A stretch of 48,856 bases of DNA from Streptomyces sp. SID10853 (GTDB lineage: Bacteria > Actinomycetota > Actinomycetes > Streptomycetales > Streptomycetaceae). The translations under genes and the position numbers were made by a program. Positions 17,791 to 26,124 of the stretch are shown here, piece after piece. Positions within the stretch are counted from its first letter, which is position 1, and the number at the start of each line of letters is the position of its first letter. The stretch spans positions 1 to 48,856 of the forward strand of contig NZ_JAAGLN010000021.1 in the NCBI RefSeq assembly GCF_010548145.1, given 5' to 3'. The notes beneath the pieces were generated by a model. That model had not been told where the DNA came from and did not search any database. It saw only the letters and a list, made by a program, of their open reading frames with translations.

Positions 17791-18132
17791 ATGACCGACG
17801 GCATGCCCCTGGAGCAGATCCTCGCGGCGCTGGAACCGGACCCTGACCGACTGGTCGTACGCAATGAGTTCGCGGCCGTCGCCGTCAGCCTGCGCGACCC
17901 CGGGCCCGGCCGGCCCCGGTTGCTCATCGAGGACCTCCGCACCCACCGGACCGTGGAACTGGACGCACTCGAACTGGAGACGCTCGCCTGGGCCCGCCAC
18001 GAGGATCTCGCGCCCCTGCTGGACCCCAGCAACTCCCGCTGGCCCGGCGGTTCCACCACACCCCCCGACGCACCATCCACCGCACCATCCACCACACCCC
18101 CCGACGCACCACCCGAGAGGGAAGGCACATGA
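17791..18132 (+). CDS. small dioxygenase-associated auxiliary protein (113 aa)
   Basis: A 113-aa acidic protein. Residues 1-80 form a compact domain with [38 protein letters not shown]. The tail of about 25 residues is Pro/Ser/Thr-rich and made by an in-frame duplication. It lies between the beta subunit and rubredoxin, overlapping rubredoxin by ATGA. From memory, short proteins of this type occur next to actinobacterial dioxygenases, often labelled dihydrodiol dehydrogenase or auxiliary protein. It is much too small to be a dehydrogenase and has no nucleotide-binding motif. A helper role in assembly or electron transfer is a guess from position. Confidence 0.75.
   Translation: MTDGMPLEQILAALEPDPDRLVVRNEFAAVAVSLRDPGPGRPRLLIEDLRTHRTVELDALELETLAWARHEDLAPLLDPSNSRWPGGSTTPPDAPSTAPSTTPPDAPPEREGT
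18052..18111 (+). repeat. in-frame direct repeat, 24 nt, period 36
   Basis: Identical 24-nt copies lie at 18052-18075 and 18088-18111. The 36-nt period equals 12 codons, so the auxiliary protein gains a repeated STTPPDAP segment in its tail without a frameshift. Confidence 0.9.
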
Positions 18133-18320
18133 GTACCACCAGGACAGCACAGAAGTGGATCTGCATGTCCTGCGGGGACGTCTACGACCCCGCGGAGGGC
18201 GACCCGGAGGGCGGCATAGCCCCCGGTACGGCCTTCGAGGACATCCCCGACGGCTGGGTCTGCCCGGTCTGCGGCGCCCGCAAGGACGACTACGAGCCCT
18301 ATGACGAGGACGCGGCGTGA
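18129..18320 (+). CDS. rubredoxin
   Basis: A 63-aa rubredoxin with a single Fe(Cys)4 site: CMSC (C12, C15) and CPVC (C45, C48), with the conserved YDP, PGT and [12 protein letters not shown] segments. It overlaps the upstream auxiliary gene (ATGA) and the downstream reductase (GTGA) by 4 nt each. By position it should carry electrons from the reductase to the Rieske oxygenase. Dioxygenases usually use a Rieske or 3Fe-4S ferredoxin; rubredoxin genes beside naphthalene/o-xylene dioxygenases of Rhodococcus are the precedent I know. Confidence 0.95.
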   Translation: MSTTRTAQKWICMSCGDVYDPAEGDPEGGIAPGTAFEDIPDGWVCPVCGARKDDYEPYDEDAA

Positions 18321-19504
18321 GCGCGCCCCAGGACGGCACGCCCGTCGACATGCTGCTGATCGGCGGCGGTGCGGCCTCCACAGCGGCGGCGGCCGAGCTG
18401 CGCAAGCAGGGCTTCCGCGGGTCGATCGCACTCGTCACCCGCGAGCTGCTCACCCCGTACCACCGGCCCGCCGTGACCAAGGAGTTGCTGGGACCTGACG
18501 CGGACCGGCACGACCCGTCGCTGCACCCGGCGGACTGGTGGCTCCGCCATGACATCCGGCTGATGACCCGCTCCGCCGTCGCTGCCCTGGACACGCGGGG
18601 CCGTACGGCGACGCTCGTGAACAAGAAGGTTCTGCACTACGACAAGGCCCTCCTGGCGACCGGGGCCATGGTGCGCCGGCTGTTGGTGGACGGCGCCACG
18701 CTCGGCGGCATCCACTACCTCCGTGCCCCAGGCAACGCGGCGAAGCTGCGTGCCGAGGCAAGCGAGGCCCGGCGGGCCGTGCTCGTCGGCGGCTCCTTCA
18801 TCGCGGTCGAGGTGGCCGCGGCGCTCTCCACGGCGGGCGTGCACTGCACGATGGTGATGCCCGAGAACGGCCCCCTGGAGCCGGCGTTCGGGCCCACCGT
18901 GTCGGCGTACACGGCAGGGCTCCTGCGCGCGCACGGGGTGGAGCTGGTGTGCGGCCGGCAGGTGACCGGGTTCACCGGAGACGGCCGGGTGGACGGTGTC
19001 CGCACGGACACCGGCGACCGGATCCCGGCGGATCTCGTGGTCGTCGGTATCGGCGCGGTCCCCGACACCAAGCTCGGCCGGGCGGCCGGCATCGAGGTGG
19101 GCTCCACCGGTGGCTTCGCCTGTGACTCGGCGCTGCGCACCAGCGATCCGCACATCTTCGCGGCGGGCGACGTCTGCGAGTACGACAGCCCCGTGCACGG
19201 CCGCCGGCTGCGGGTGGAGCACGAGGCGCACGCGACCGCGCAGGGGGCGACAGCGGCGCTGGGCATGCTCGGCTCTCCGGCCGCGCACCTGGAAGTCCCG
19301 TACTTCTGGACCGATCTGGCCGACTGGGCGCGGTTCGAGTACGTCGGCCCGGCCTCCGACTGGGACGGCGAGCACATCACCGGCTCCCTCGACAGCGGCC
19401 GGTTCACAGTCCGGTACACGCGCGGCGGGCGAGTGGTCGCCGCTTTCACCTGCGGACGGCCCGATGACCTGGAGCAGGCCCGCACCGCCATCACCACCGG
19501 CTGA
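18317..19504 (+). CDS. FAD/NAD(P)H-dependent ferredoxin/rubredoxin reductase
   Basis: A 395-aa flavoprotein of the pyridine nucleotide-disulfide oxidoreductase fold, typical of dioxygenase reductase components. The N-terminal FAD motif is LLIGGGAAS (14-21). The central NAD(P) fold starts at [11 protein letters not shown], where the usual GxGxxG is modified to GGSFIA. A second FAD contact is PHIFAAGDV, and a C-terminal reductase domain begins near HATAQG. The start GTG at 18317 shares GTGA with the rubredoxin stop. It would take electrons from NAD(P)H and reduce rubredoxin. Confidence 0.93.
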   Translation: MSAPQDGTPVDMLLIGGGAASTAAAAELRKQGFRGSIALVTRELLTPYHRPAVTKELLGPDADRHDPSLHPADWWLRHDIRLMTRSAVAALDTRGRTATLVNKKVLHYDKALLATGAMVRRLLVDGATLGGIHYLRAPGNAAKLRAEASEARRAVLVGGSFIAVEVAAALSTAGVHCTMVMPENGPLEPAFGPTVSAYTAGLLRAHGVELVCGRQVTGFTGDGRVDGVRTDTGDRIPADLVVVGIGAVPDTKLGRAAGIEVGSTGGFACDSALRTSDPHIFAAGDVCEYDSPVHGRRLRVEHEAHATAQGATAALGMLGSPAAHLEVPYFWTDLADWARFEYVGPASDWDGEHITGSLDSGRFTVRYTRGGRVVAAFTCGRPDDLEQARTAITTG

Positions 19505-19523
19505 CCTCACCGAAGGAGCACCC

Positions 19524-20921
19524 GTGGAAGAGATCCAGGCCACCAGAGAGCCGGCGGAGACACCGGCGCCGCACGAGCCCGACCGGATGCCGCTGCAGGC
19601 GAAGCGGGCGGCGAGGGCCGCGTTCCTCGGCTTCGCCGTCGACTACTTCGACATCTATCTTCCGGTGGTCGCGCTCGCACCCGCGCTCCACTACTTCCAG
19701 TCGCCGTCCCTCTCCGGCACGGCGGGGACCACGCTCTTCTTCCTGACGTTCGCGGTGACACTGATCGGCAGGCCGATCGGCTCGGCCGTCTTCGGCAGCC
19801 TCAGCGACCGGATCGGCCGCCGCCGTTCCACCCTCATCGCCGTAGCCGGCTTCACCGTCGCCACGTTCCTGATGGCCGCCCTGCCGGGGTACGCGGACTG
19901 GGGGTACGGCGCGCTGGCCGCGCTCATGGTGCTCAGGCTGCTGGGCGGAGTCTTCATGGGCGGCGAGTACACCAGTGCCAACCCGCTCGCCCTGGAGTCC
20001 TGCCCGGCGCCGAGGCGCGGCTTCGTCGGCGCACTGATCGCAGCCGCCTACCCGGTCGGCTACATCGCCATCTCGCTCGTCACGCTGCCGCTCCTCCAAC
20101 TCCTCCCGGCCGGCGGGACCGACTCCGCGTACGTGCAGTGGGGCTGGCGGATCCCGTTCGTCGTCGGCGGCCTGCTCGGCGTCGTCTTCTTCTGGTACTT
20201 CCACCGCACCGTCGAGGAGTCCGATGCCTGGACAGCGGCGGTCCAGGACCGGGTTGTCGGGGCGGAGGGCCGGGGCGGCGTGCGGAAGGCGCCGCTGAGA
20301 GAGCTGTTCGCAGCAGGCAACATCCGCCGGCTCGGGCAGGTGTTCCTGCTGATGAGCGGTCTGTGGTTCGCCGTCCAGTCGGTCGTCTCCCCGATGTCCG
20401 GGCTGCTGATCTCACAGCTGAGGCAGGACCCGGACGCGGTGACCGCCGGTCTGCTCGTCGCCAACGTCGCGCTCTTCGCCGGCTACCTCACGCTCGGTGT
20501 CCTCGGCCAGAAGTACGGCAGACGCAAGGTCCTGCTGCTGTCCGGGGCCGGCACCGCGACCATCGCCGCACTCACCTTCTTCCTTGCCATCCACATCCTC
20601 GACGGCGGCGGCAACTTCCCGCTGGCGATGGTCCTTTACACGGTCTGCCTCGTCGTGGCCGTCTCTCCCTACGGAGTGGCGACGGTGTACCTGCTGGAGG
20701 CATTCCCCACCCACATCCGTGCCTCCGGCTACGGCGTGGCCTTCAGCTTCTCGCTCGTCGTCCCGTCGTTCTACAGCCTCTACATGCTGGGGCTCTCGGC
20801 CGTCACGCCGTACGCCTACACCCCGCTGGTGCTGATCGTGCTCAGCGGCGTCCTCACCGTCCTGGGTGCCCGTCTCGGGCCGGAGACGAAGCACCTGGAC
20901 CTTCGCCCGCAGCCTGCATGA
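19524..20921 (+). CDS. MFS transporter, metabolite:H+ symporter type
   Basis: A 465-aa, 12-TM major facilitator protein. The loop 2-3 signature reads GSLSDRIGRRR. LLGGVFMGGEYTSANPLALE and EAFPTHIRASGYGVAF are typical of the MHS/aromatic-acid symporter branch. The frame is open from 18996 as an overlap of the reductase, but the GTG at 19524 is chosen because AAGGAG at 19513-19518 precedes it. Position in the operon argues for uptake of the growth substrate or an acidic aromatic intermediate. Confidence 0.9.
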   Translation: MEEIQATREPAETPAPHEPDRMPLQAKRAARAAFLGFAVDYFDIYLPVVALAPALHYFQSPSLSGTAGTTLFFLTFAVTLIGRPIGSAVFGSLSDRIGRRRSTLIAVAGFTVATFLMAALPGYADWGYGALAALMVLRLLGGVFMGGEYTSANPLALESCPAPRRGFVGALIAAAYPVGYIAISLVTLPLLQLLPAGGTDSAYVQWGWRIPFVVGGLLGVVFFWYFHRTVEESDAWTAAVQDRVVGAEGRGGVRKAPLRELFAAGNIRRLGQVFLLMSGLWFAVQSVVSPMSGLLISQLRQDPDAVTAGLLVANVALFAGYLTLGVLGQKYGRRKVLLLSGAGTATIAALTFFLAIHILDGGGNFPLAMVLYTVCLVVAVSPYGVATVYLLEAFPTHIRASGYGVAFSFSLVVPSFYSLYMLGLSAVTPYAYTPLVLIVLSGVLTVLGARLGPETKHLDLRPQPA

Positions 20922-21004
20922 GACCCCAGCCTGCCCCCCCCGACCACCGGGCGATCCCGCCCGGCCCACACCGGAATTCCACTCTCCCGAAAGGTTTCGA
21001 CACC

Positions 21005-21304
21005 ATGATCCGTCATGTCTTTCTCTGGAAGGTCGCTCCCGGCTGTGACCACGACAAGGTCATCGAGCTGCTGAGCCGGCTGTCCGAGCAGATCCCCTCG
21101 CTGCGCAGCTGGGAGATCGGCAGGCATCAGGGCGACCCGGGTGACAACGGCACCCCGTGGGACGGCCTGCTCATCTCCGACTTCGACGACTGGCAGGGCC
21201 TCCAGGAGTACTCCGACCACCCCTTCCACGTGGAAATCGTCAAGGAACTCAAGCCCCTGGTCGCCGACCGGGCCGTCGTCGACATCGAGAGGGGGAACGT
21301 CTGA
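21005..21304 (+). CDS. Dabb (stress-response A/B barrel) domain protein
   Basis: A 99-aa protein of the dimeric alpha-beta barrel fold. It opens with MIRHVFLWKVAPG, the standard Dabb start, and shows the DFDDWQGLQEYSDHPFH segment with the conserved YxxHPxH. Known members include small cyclases and EthD-like proteins; most are uncharacterised. It is translationally coupled to the next gene through TGATG (21302-21306). It may act on the same unstable intermediate as the cyclase, but this is only inferred. Confidence 0.88.
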   Translation: MIRHVFLWKVAPGCDHDKVIELLSRLSEQIPSLRSWEIGRHQGDPGDNGTPWDGLLISDFDDWQGLQEYSDHPFHVEIVKELKPLVADRAVVDIERGNV

Positions 21305-22266
21305 TGGCGGACAGGGTAGACACCAAGGCAGACATCAAGGTCGCCAGGAGCCCCTACGGCGAGGACGACCAGCGGGGCGCTCTCAATCTGATGACCCCCG
21401 CCTCGCAGGCGGCCATCATGTCCCGTGCCGACGCCTCTCGTGTCTACGACCTGAGCATCGACTACTTCATCGGGATGCCGAGCTTCCAGGCGGCCGGGGA
21501 CCCCGCGTACCAGATCTTCATGAGTCACACGCCCGACGGCACAGCCGTGGACAACCTCAACGGCGCGGGCGCCGATGTCAACCGTCGCGTCTGTTACTCC
21601 GGTGACGTCATCTTCATGTACACCCACACCGGCACCCACATCGACGCCCTGAACCACTTCGGCGTCGGCGGGGAGATCTACAACGGTTTCCGCGCCGACG
21701 ACCACCTGGGCAGCCGGCACTGGGACCGCGGTGGGGCCGAGCAGATCCCGCCCATCGTGGCGCGCGGTGTGCTGCTCGACATCGCCGGCCTGAAGGGCGT
21801 CGAGTGTCTGCCCGACTCGTACTCCATCACGGTGGAGGACTGCCAACAGGCCCTGAAGCAAGCCGGTCTGGAGCTGACCGAAGGTGATGTCGCCCTGGTG
21901 CGCACCGGCCGGATGTCGCACTGGCCGGACGGTTCCAAGGTGCTCGGTAACCCGCCCGGCCTGAGCCTGGACGCGGCTCGCTGGCTCACCGGGCAGAGCA
22001 TCATCGCGATCGCCGCCGACCAGGAGTGCGTGGAGGTGGGGCCGTCCGAGCACGAGGACAACTGGCTTCCGGGGCACTGCCACTTCCTCGCCGAATCCGG
22101 TGTGCCGATGATCGAGCTGGTCGACCTGGAGGCGCTGGCCCGCGACGGCGTGCATGAGTTCTGCCTGGTGGCGGCGCCGATCCGGCTGCGCGGCGCCACC
22201 GGTGCGCCGCTGCGCCCGCTGGCCATGGCCCTGCGGGACCGGCCGTCCCGCCCGCGCGAGAAGTAG
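21304..22266 (+). CDS. cyclase-family metal-dependent hydrolase (kynurenine formamidase/isatin hydrolase-like)
   Basis: A 320-aa protein of the cyclase family (PF04199 type). The metal-binding signature HTGTHIDALNHF (H108, H112, D114, H118) is intact. Family members hydrolyse amide or lactam bonds, as in N-formylkynurenine and isatin, or act as cyclases. The frame is open from 21157, but the ATG at 21304 overlaps the Dabb stop by one base and starts the homology. With a molybdenum hydroxylase and a dioxygenase upstream, hydrolysis of a ring-cleaved N-containing intermediate is plausible. Confidence 0.87.
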   Translation: MADRVDTKADIKVARSPYGEDDQRGALNLMTPASQAAIMSRADASRVYDLSIDYFIGMPSFQAAGDPAYQIFMSHTPDGTAVDNLNGAGADVNRRVCYSGDVIFMYTHTGTHIDALNHFGVGGEIYNGFRADDHLGSRHWDRGGAEQIPPIVARGVLLDIAGLKGVECLPDSYSITVEDCQQALKQAGLELTEGDVALVRTGRMSHWPDGSKVLGNPPGLSLDAARWLTGQSIIAIAADQECVEVGPSEHEDNWLPGHCHFLAESGVPMIELVDLEALARDGVHEFCLVAAPIRLRGATGAPLRPLAMALRDRPSRPREK

Positions 22267-22275
22267 GGGCGGTCA

Positions 22276-23175
22276 GTGACGGAATCAGTGTCCGGGGGGA
22301 GCGGGGCGCCCCCCGGCGCGCTGCCACGTCCGGCGGGAGCCCGCCGACTGCGCGTCCATGTGCTCCAGGTGGCATACGGGGACGAGGAGCCGGTGGCGGA
22401 GCGGACGGCACGGGTCGCGGAGCTCGTACGCGGGCAGCGCGGCGCCGATCTCGTGGTGCTGCCCGAGCTGTGGGCGCACGGTGCCTTCGCCGCGTCCTCC
22501 TGGTGGGAACGGGCGGAGACGCTGGACGGCCCGGTGCGCACCGCGCTGGCGGCGGCCGCGCGGGAGATCGGTGCCACCGTCCACGCGGGCTCGATCGTGG
22601 AACGTCCGCCCGCTCTCGTACACCCGGCTCCGGAAGCGGAGAATCGGGGGTGCGGGTTGTGGAACACCTCGTTGCTGCTCGGCCCCAGCGGCGGACTGGA
22701 GGCGGCCTACCGGAAGATCCACCGCTTCGGATTCGGCGAGGGCGAGGCGCTGCTCCTGCGGCCGGGCGGGGAAACGGTGACCGCGCCGCTGAGCGGGGCG
22801 AGGGGGCTGCCGGTGACGAGGGCCGGGCTGGCCACCTGTTACGACCTGCGGTTCCCTGAGCTGTTCCGGGAGTTGCTGACTGCCGGGTCCGAGGTGTTCC
22901 TGGTGCCTGCGGCCTGGCCGGCGTCCCGCGTCGGCCACTGGACCCTGCTCGGGCGGGCCCGCGCGGTGGAGAACCAGTGTGTCGTCGTGCAGTGCAACAC
23001 CGCGGGCGCCCACAGCGGGCTGCCCATGGGAGGCCGCAGCCAGGTCGTCGGGCCCACCGGGGACGTACTCGCCGAGGCGGGTGACGGTGAGGAAGTGCTC
23101 GCGGTCGAGGTCGATCTCGCCGAGGTGGACATGGCCCGTGACAGCTTCCCCGTACTGGCGGACCGACGGCTCTAG
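22276..23175 (+). CDS. carbon-nitrogen hydrolase (nitrilase superfamily)
   Basis: A 299-aa amidase/omega-amidase-like enzyme. The catalytic triad is visible: E64 (LPELW), K147 (YRKIHRFGF) and C188 (ATCYDLRFPEL). The start is GTG at 22276, 9 bp after the cyclase stop, behind a purine-rich AGGGGCGG. The first 23 residues are a Gly/Pro-rich extension. YDLRFPEL is typical of the Nit/omega-amidase branch rather than true nitrilases. As the last gene of the operon it probably removes nitrogen as ammonia from an amide intermediate (inference). Confidence 0.88.
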   Translation: MTESVSGGSGAPPGALPRPAGARRLRVHVLQVAYGDEEPVAERTARVAELVRGQRGADLVVLPELWAHGAFAASSWWERAETLDGPVRTALAAAAREIGATVHAGSIVERPPALVHPAPEAENRGCGLWNTSLLLGPSGGLEAAYRKIHRFGFGEGEALLLRPGGETVTAPLSGARGLPVTRAGLATCYDLRFPELFRELLTAGSEVFLVPAAWPASRVGHWTLLGRARAVENQCVVVQCNTAGAHSGLPMGGRSQVVGPTGDVLAEAGDGEEVLAVEVDLAEVDMARDSFPVLADRRL

Positions 23176-23210
23176 CCCTTCTTCCCCGGAGGGGCGACCC
23201 TCCCCGTGGC

Positions 23211-23246
23211 CTCGCCCCCGTACCGCCGGAGCGGTACGGGGGCGAG
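23211..23246. terminator. strong bidirectional terminator hairpin
   Basis: A 16-bp perfect stem, CTCGCCCCCGTACCGC (23211-23226) with GCGGTACGGGGGCGAG (23231-23246), closed by a CGGA tetraloop. It lies 35 bp after the carbon-nitrogen hydrolase stop and ends the plus-strand catabolic operon. Confidence 0.85.
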
Positions 23247-23298
23247 CGCCGGTTCCGGCGGTACGGGGGCCTCGACCGCCTCGACGGCTGCCGGTCGG

Positions 23299-23322
23299 GC
23301 CCGACCCGACCCGACCCGACCC
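23299..23322. repeat. pentanucleotide repeat (CCGAC)n
   Basis: About four to five consecutive CCGAC/GACCC units run directly into the second terminator-like hairpin. It is a non-coding microsatellite between convergent operons. Confidence 0.8.
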
Positions 23323-23353
23323 GGGCCGGTCCGGTCGGCCGGACCGGCCCGGG
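23320..23353. terminator. second strong hairpin between convergent operons
   Basis: A 15-bp perfect stem, CCCGGGCCGGTCCGG (23320-23334) with CCGGACCGGCCCGGG (23339-23353), and a TCGG loop. It lies 20 bp downstream of the stop of the convergent MFS gene and probably terminates that operon. Confidence 0.8.
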
Positions 23354-23373
23354 AGTGGGTCTCACCCCGGTGG

Positions 23374-24669
23374 TCACGGGGCCTTGGCGAGTGAGGCGTC
23401 CTCGGTCACGTGCCGGTTGCGTGCGGCGGCCATACCGAACAGGAGCTGCGGCACCAGCATCACCAGCAGGACGATCAGCGGCAGCGTCCAGTTGCCCGAC
23501 GCGTCATGGAGTGAGCCCAGGGCCAGGGGGCCCACCGAGGCGAGGACATAGCCGAAGCCCTGGGACATGCTGGCCAGTTGGGCCGCGTGCCGGGCGTCAG
23601 GGGCGCGCTGGACGATGAACAGCAGCGCGAGGCTGATCGCGCCGCCCTGGCCGAGACCGAGCAGCACCATCCACAGGTACGCGAGGCCGACCGGCATGAC
23701 GAGCATCCCGGCGAGGCCGGTCGCGCACAGCACCGTCGACAGCACGGTCACCGTCCCCGGACGCAGACGCCGTTCGGCGATGACGGGGGCGAGGAAGGAG
23801 CCCGCGATCCCCAGCAGGGAGGAGAAGGACAGCATCCAGCCGGCGGTTCCGCCGCTCATGCCGGCGTGCTCCAGGATGGCCGGCAGCCAGGCGGTGGCCG
23901 CGTAGTAGGTGAGGGACTGCAGGCCCATGAAGGCGGCGACGTGCCAGGCGAGCGGCTGTCGCCACAGGCCCTTCACGGGGTGCGACGCCTCCCGCACCTC
24001 ACGGGTGGAGACCCTTGTGCGGTTCCGGATCTGCGGCAGCCAGACCAGACCGGCGACGAGGGCGAGGACGCCCCAACCCGCCAGCACCATCCGCCAGTTC
24101 GCGCCGGACGCCTGCTGGATCGGCACGCTGAGCCCGGCGGCCGCCGCGGCGCCGGTGAAGAGGGACATCGAGAAGACGCCCATCAGCGGGCCGACGCGAT
24201 GCGGGAAGTCCCGCTTGATCAGGCCCGGCAGCAGGACGTTGCCGATGGCGATGCCCGCACCGATGACGATGGTCCCGCCGAACAGCGCGATCGTGCTGGG
24301 CGCGAGCCGTACGAGCGTACCGGCGACGATCAGACCCATCGCGACGAGCAGGGCCCGCTCCATGCCGAGCCTGCGGCCGAGGCGCGGAGAGATCGGCGCC
24401 AGCAGCCCGAAACAGAGCAGCGGCAGCGAGGTGAGCATGCTGATCGCCGGGGACGACATCCCGCTGCTGTCCCTGATCGACGGCGCCAGGGGGGAGACGG
24501 CGACCAGCGCGGGCCGCAGGTTCAGTGCGAGCAGCACGATGCCGGCTATGAGCAGCCCCGCCTTACGGGCCGGTGTCTGCGCTTGCTGGTCTCCGGGTGC
24601 GTTCACGGGGCCGGTGGCCGTGGCGGACGGGGCCCGTGGGCCGACCGTCCGGGGGGTGTCCTTGTTCAT
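23374..24669 (-). CDS. MFS transporter, CynX/NimT-like
   Basis: A 431-aa, 12-TM transporter. LLLALNLRPALVAVSPLAPSI is the characteristic first-helix pattern of the cyanate/nitroimidazole permease (CynX/NimT) branch. GNVLLPGLIKRDFPHRVGPLMGVFSMSL in helix 4-5 is also typical of it. The frame is open far upstream, but the ATG at 24669 overlaps the GntR stop by ATGA and starts an N-terminus of about 35 polar residues. Substrate unknown. It is co-transcribed with, and surely regulated by, the upstream GntR protein. Confidence 0.9.
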   Translation of the reverse strand: MNKDTPRTVGPRAPSATATGPVNAPGDQQAQTPARKAGLLIAGIVLLALNLRPALVAVSPLAPSIRDSSGMSSPAISMLTSLPLLCFGLLAPISPRLGRRLGMERALLVAMGLIVAGTLVRLAPSTIALFGGTIVIGAGIAIGNVLLPGLIKRDFPHRVGPLMGVFSMSLFTGAAAAAGLSVPIQQASGANWRMVLAGWGVLALVAGLVWLPQIRNRTRVSTREVREASHPVKGLWRQPLAWHVAAFMGLQSLTYYAATAWLPAILEHAGMSGGTAGWMLSFSSLLGIAGSFLAPVIAERRLRPGTVTVLSTVLCATGLAGMLVMPVGLAYLWMVLLGLGQGGAISLALLFIVQRAPDARHAAQLASMSQGFGYVLASVGPLALGSLHDASGNWTLPLIVLLVMLVPQLLFGMAAARNRHVTEDASLAKAP

Positions 24670-25412
24670 CCGCTTTCCTTGTCCGATCCCGGGGAGCCGG
24701 ATGAGCCCGACGAGCCCGGGGCGCTGGGGTCCCCGAGACCGCGCAGGGCCTCCATGGCTGCTGACAGATGGGTGAACGCGGCCAGCTCCGCCGCGGCGGG
24801 GTCCTGGGCCTCGATCGCGTCGACGATGGCGGTGTGCTCGGCCACCTGCCGCCGCACCGTGTCCGGCAGGGGCGCGGTGGTCACGGAGCGGAGGGTCTCG
24901 CGCAGCGAGTCGCTGAACTGGTCGTACAGCTCCGCGAGTACGGAATTGCTGGCCGCCGCGGCAACCGCCCGGTGGAAGGCCATGTCGGCCTCCACGAAGG
25001 CGGCGTTGTCCCCCGCGGCGTTCCGCACCGCGAGAGCATCGCGCAGCGCGGCCACGTCCTCGGGGGTGCGTCGCTGGGCGGCGTAGCGAGCCGCGTCCCG
25101 CTCCAGGCTGGCACGTACCTCGTACGCCTCCAGTGCGGTGCTGCGGTGCAGCCGGCGCTGGAGGGCGGCGCCGAATCCGCTCTCGGCCCTGACGTACGTC
25201 CCGTCGCCGGGGCGGGGCTCCAGCATTCCGGTGTGGGTGAGAGCGCGCACTGCCTCGCGCACGGTGTTCCGGCCGACGCCGAGTTCCTCCACGAGGACGG
25301 GCTCGGGCGGGATCCTGACACCGACGGGCCACTCGCCCTCGGTGATGAGCGCCTCGATCTGCTCGATGACGGCTTCCACGAGGCTGGTGCGCGCGGTGCT
25401 CCGCAGGGGCAT
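24666..25412 (-). CDS. FadR-like GntR transcriptional regulator (FCD type) 3
   Basis: A 248-aa regulator with a winged helix (about 8-75, with LVEELGVGRNTVREAVRALTHTG) and an FCD domain (about 95-225, with ADMAFHRAVAAAASNSVL and EHTAIVDAI). The tail is Ser/Gly/Pro-rich. The frame extends to 25499, but the ATG at 25412 has AAGGAG 7 nt upstream. It is coupled to the following transporter. An inverted repeat 83 bp upstream is the likely autoregulatory operator. Confidence 0.9.
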   Translation of the reverse strand: MPLRSTARTSLVEAVIEQIEALITEGEWPVGVRIPPEPVLVEELGVGRNTVREAVRALTHTGMLEPRPGDGTYVRAESGFGAALQRRLHRSTALEAYEVRASLERDAARYAAQRRTPEDVAALRDALAVRNAAGDNAAFVEADMAFHRAVAAAASNSVLAELYDQFSDSLRETLRSVTTAPLPDTVRRQVAEHTAIVDAIEAQDPAAAELAAFTHLSAAMEALRGLGDPSAPGSSGSSGSPGSDKESG

Positions 25413-25494
25413 GTACGGCTCCTTCGGCCCGGTCCTGGATCTGGCCACTGTTCTTGTGCGGCCGACGCCAATGTGCCGACCATACGAAGACTCT

Positions 25495-25515
25495 AACATC
25501 CCATGTTTGGATGTT
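25495..25515. promoter_or_regulatory. inverted repeat upstream of GntR 3
   Basis: AACATCC (25495-25501) and GGATGTT (25509-25515) are separated by CATGTTT. The patch is AT-rich compared with the surroundings. It is a candidate operator for the GntR/transporter operon. Confidence 0.5.
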
Positions 25516-25720
25516 TGCCGTGCGGGCGGTGTGGGCTATGTCGCCCACCGGTGCACCCGGCTGGTTGCGTGGGCTCGGCGTGACCGGAAAGTGGGGCGTA
25601 CGGGCGCAGGCCGTATGCCGGGGCCTGGCGGCACGGGATCTCGCTCTACGGGTGGGGACCGGGAACTGCGTGACCTCTTCCGTGCCGCGCCGGAGGGGTG
25701 AGGGCGTCCGCGCTGCCGGC

Positions 25721-25754
25721 CGGGCCTCCCGCCGTGGACAGGGCGGGAGGCCCG
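25721..25754. terminator. hairpin terminator of the signalling operon
   Basis: A 13-bp perfect stem, CGGGCCTCCCGCC (25721-25733) with GGCGGGAGGCCCG (25742-25754), and an 8-nt loop. It lies 50 bp downstream of the 84-aa gene on the minus strand, so it most likely closes that operon. The rest of the 390-bp stretch between GntR 3 and this gene shows nothing I can identify as a gene. Confidence 0.8.
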
Positions 25755-25804
25755 GCGCGGTCAGGACCGCGCTCGCGTCGGCGTGCCGGTTCAGGGGCTG
25801 GGGC

Positions 25805-26059
25805 TCAGCCCGCGCGGACGAACTCCATATTGATCGAGTACATGAACTCGTGGACGCCCACGCACTCCCAGCCCACGTCTTCGACGGACCGCACGACCAG
25901 GTCGATCTCCTTGCGGATCTTCTTCATGGGGTTCCTGATCCGGGCCATGCCCCGGGGGTCGATGTCGATGGACGCTCCGAAGGTGCCGTCCCCTTGAGCG
26001 TGCGCGCGCCTGGCATCCGTGACGAGCTTCTGTATCCGGATCGCGTGCAGTATTCCCAT
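25805..26059 (-). CDS. small hypothetical protein (84 aa)
   Basis: A soluble 84-aa protein, starting MGILHAIRIQKLV, with a basic helix (RNPMKKIRKEIDLVVRSVEDVG) and a final VHEFMYSINMEFVRAG. No family recognised. The ATG at 26059 has GGGAGG about 7 nt upstream; the frame is open to 26128 without a better start. It lies 65 bp after the small membrane protein and just before a strong terminator, so it is probably the last gene of the cyclase/PP2C/kinase/vWA operon. That association is positional only. Confidence 0.65.
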   Translation of the reverse strand: MGILHAIRIQKLVTDARRAHAQGDGTFGASIDIDPRGMARIRNPMKKIRKEIDLVVRSVEDVGWECVGVHEFMYSINMEFVRAG

Positions 26060-26124
26060 GTTGTGCCTCCCGCTCTGTGCTGCCGTGGGCCCGTATGTGT
26101 TTCCGACTGCCTTACGAGCACGTG

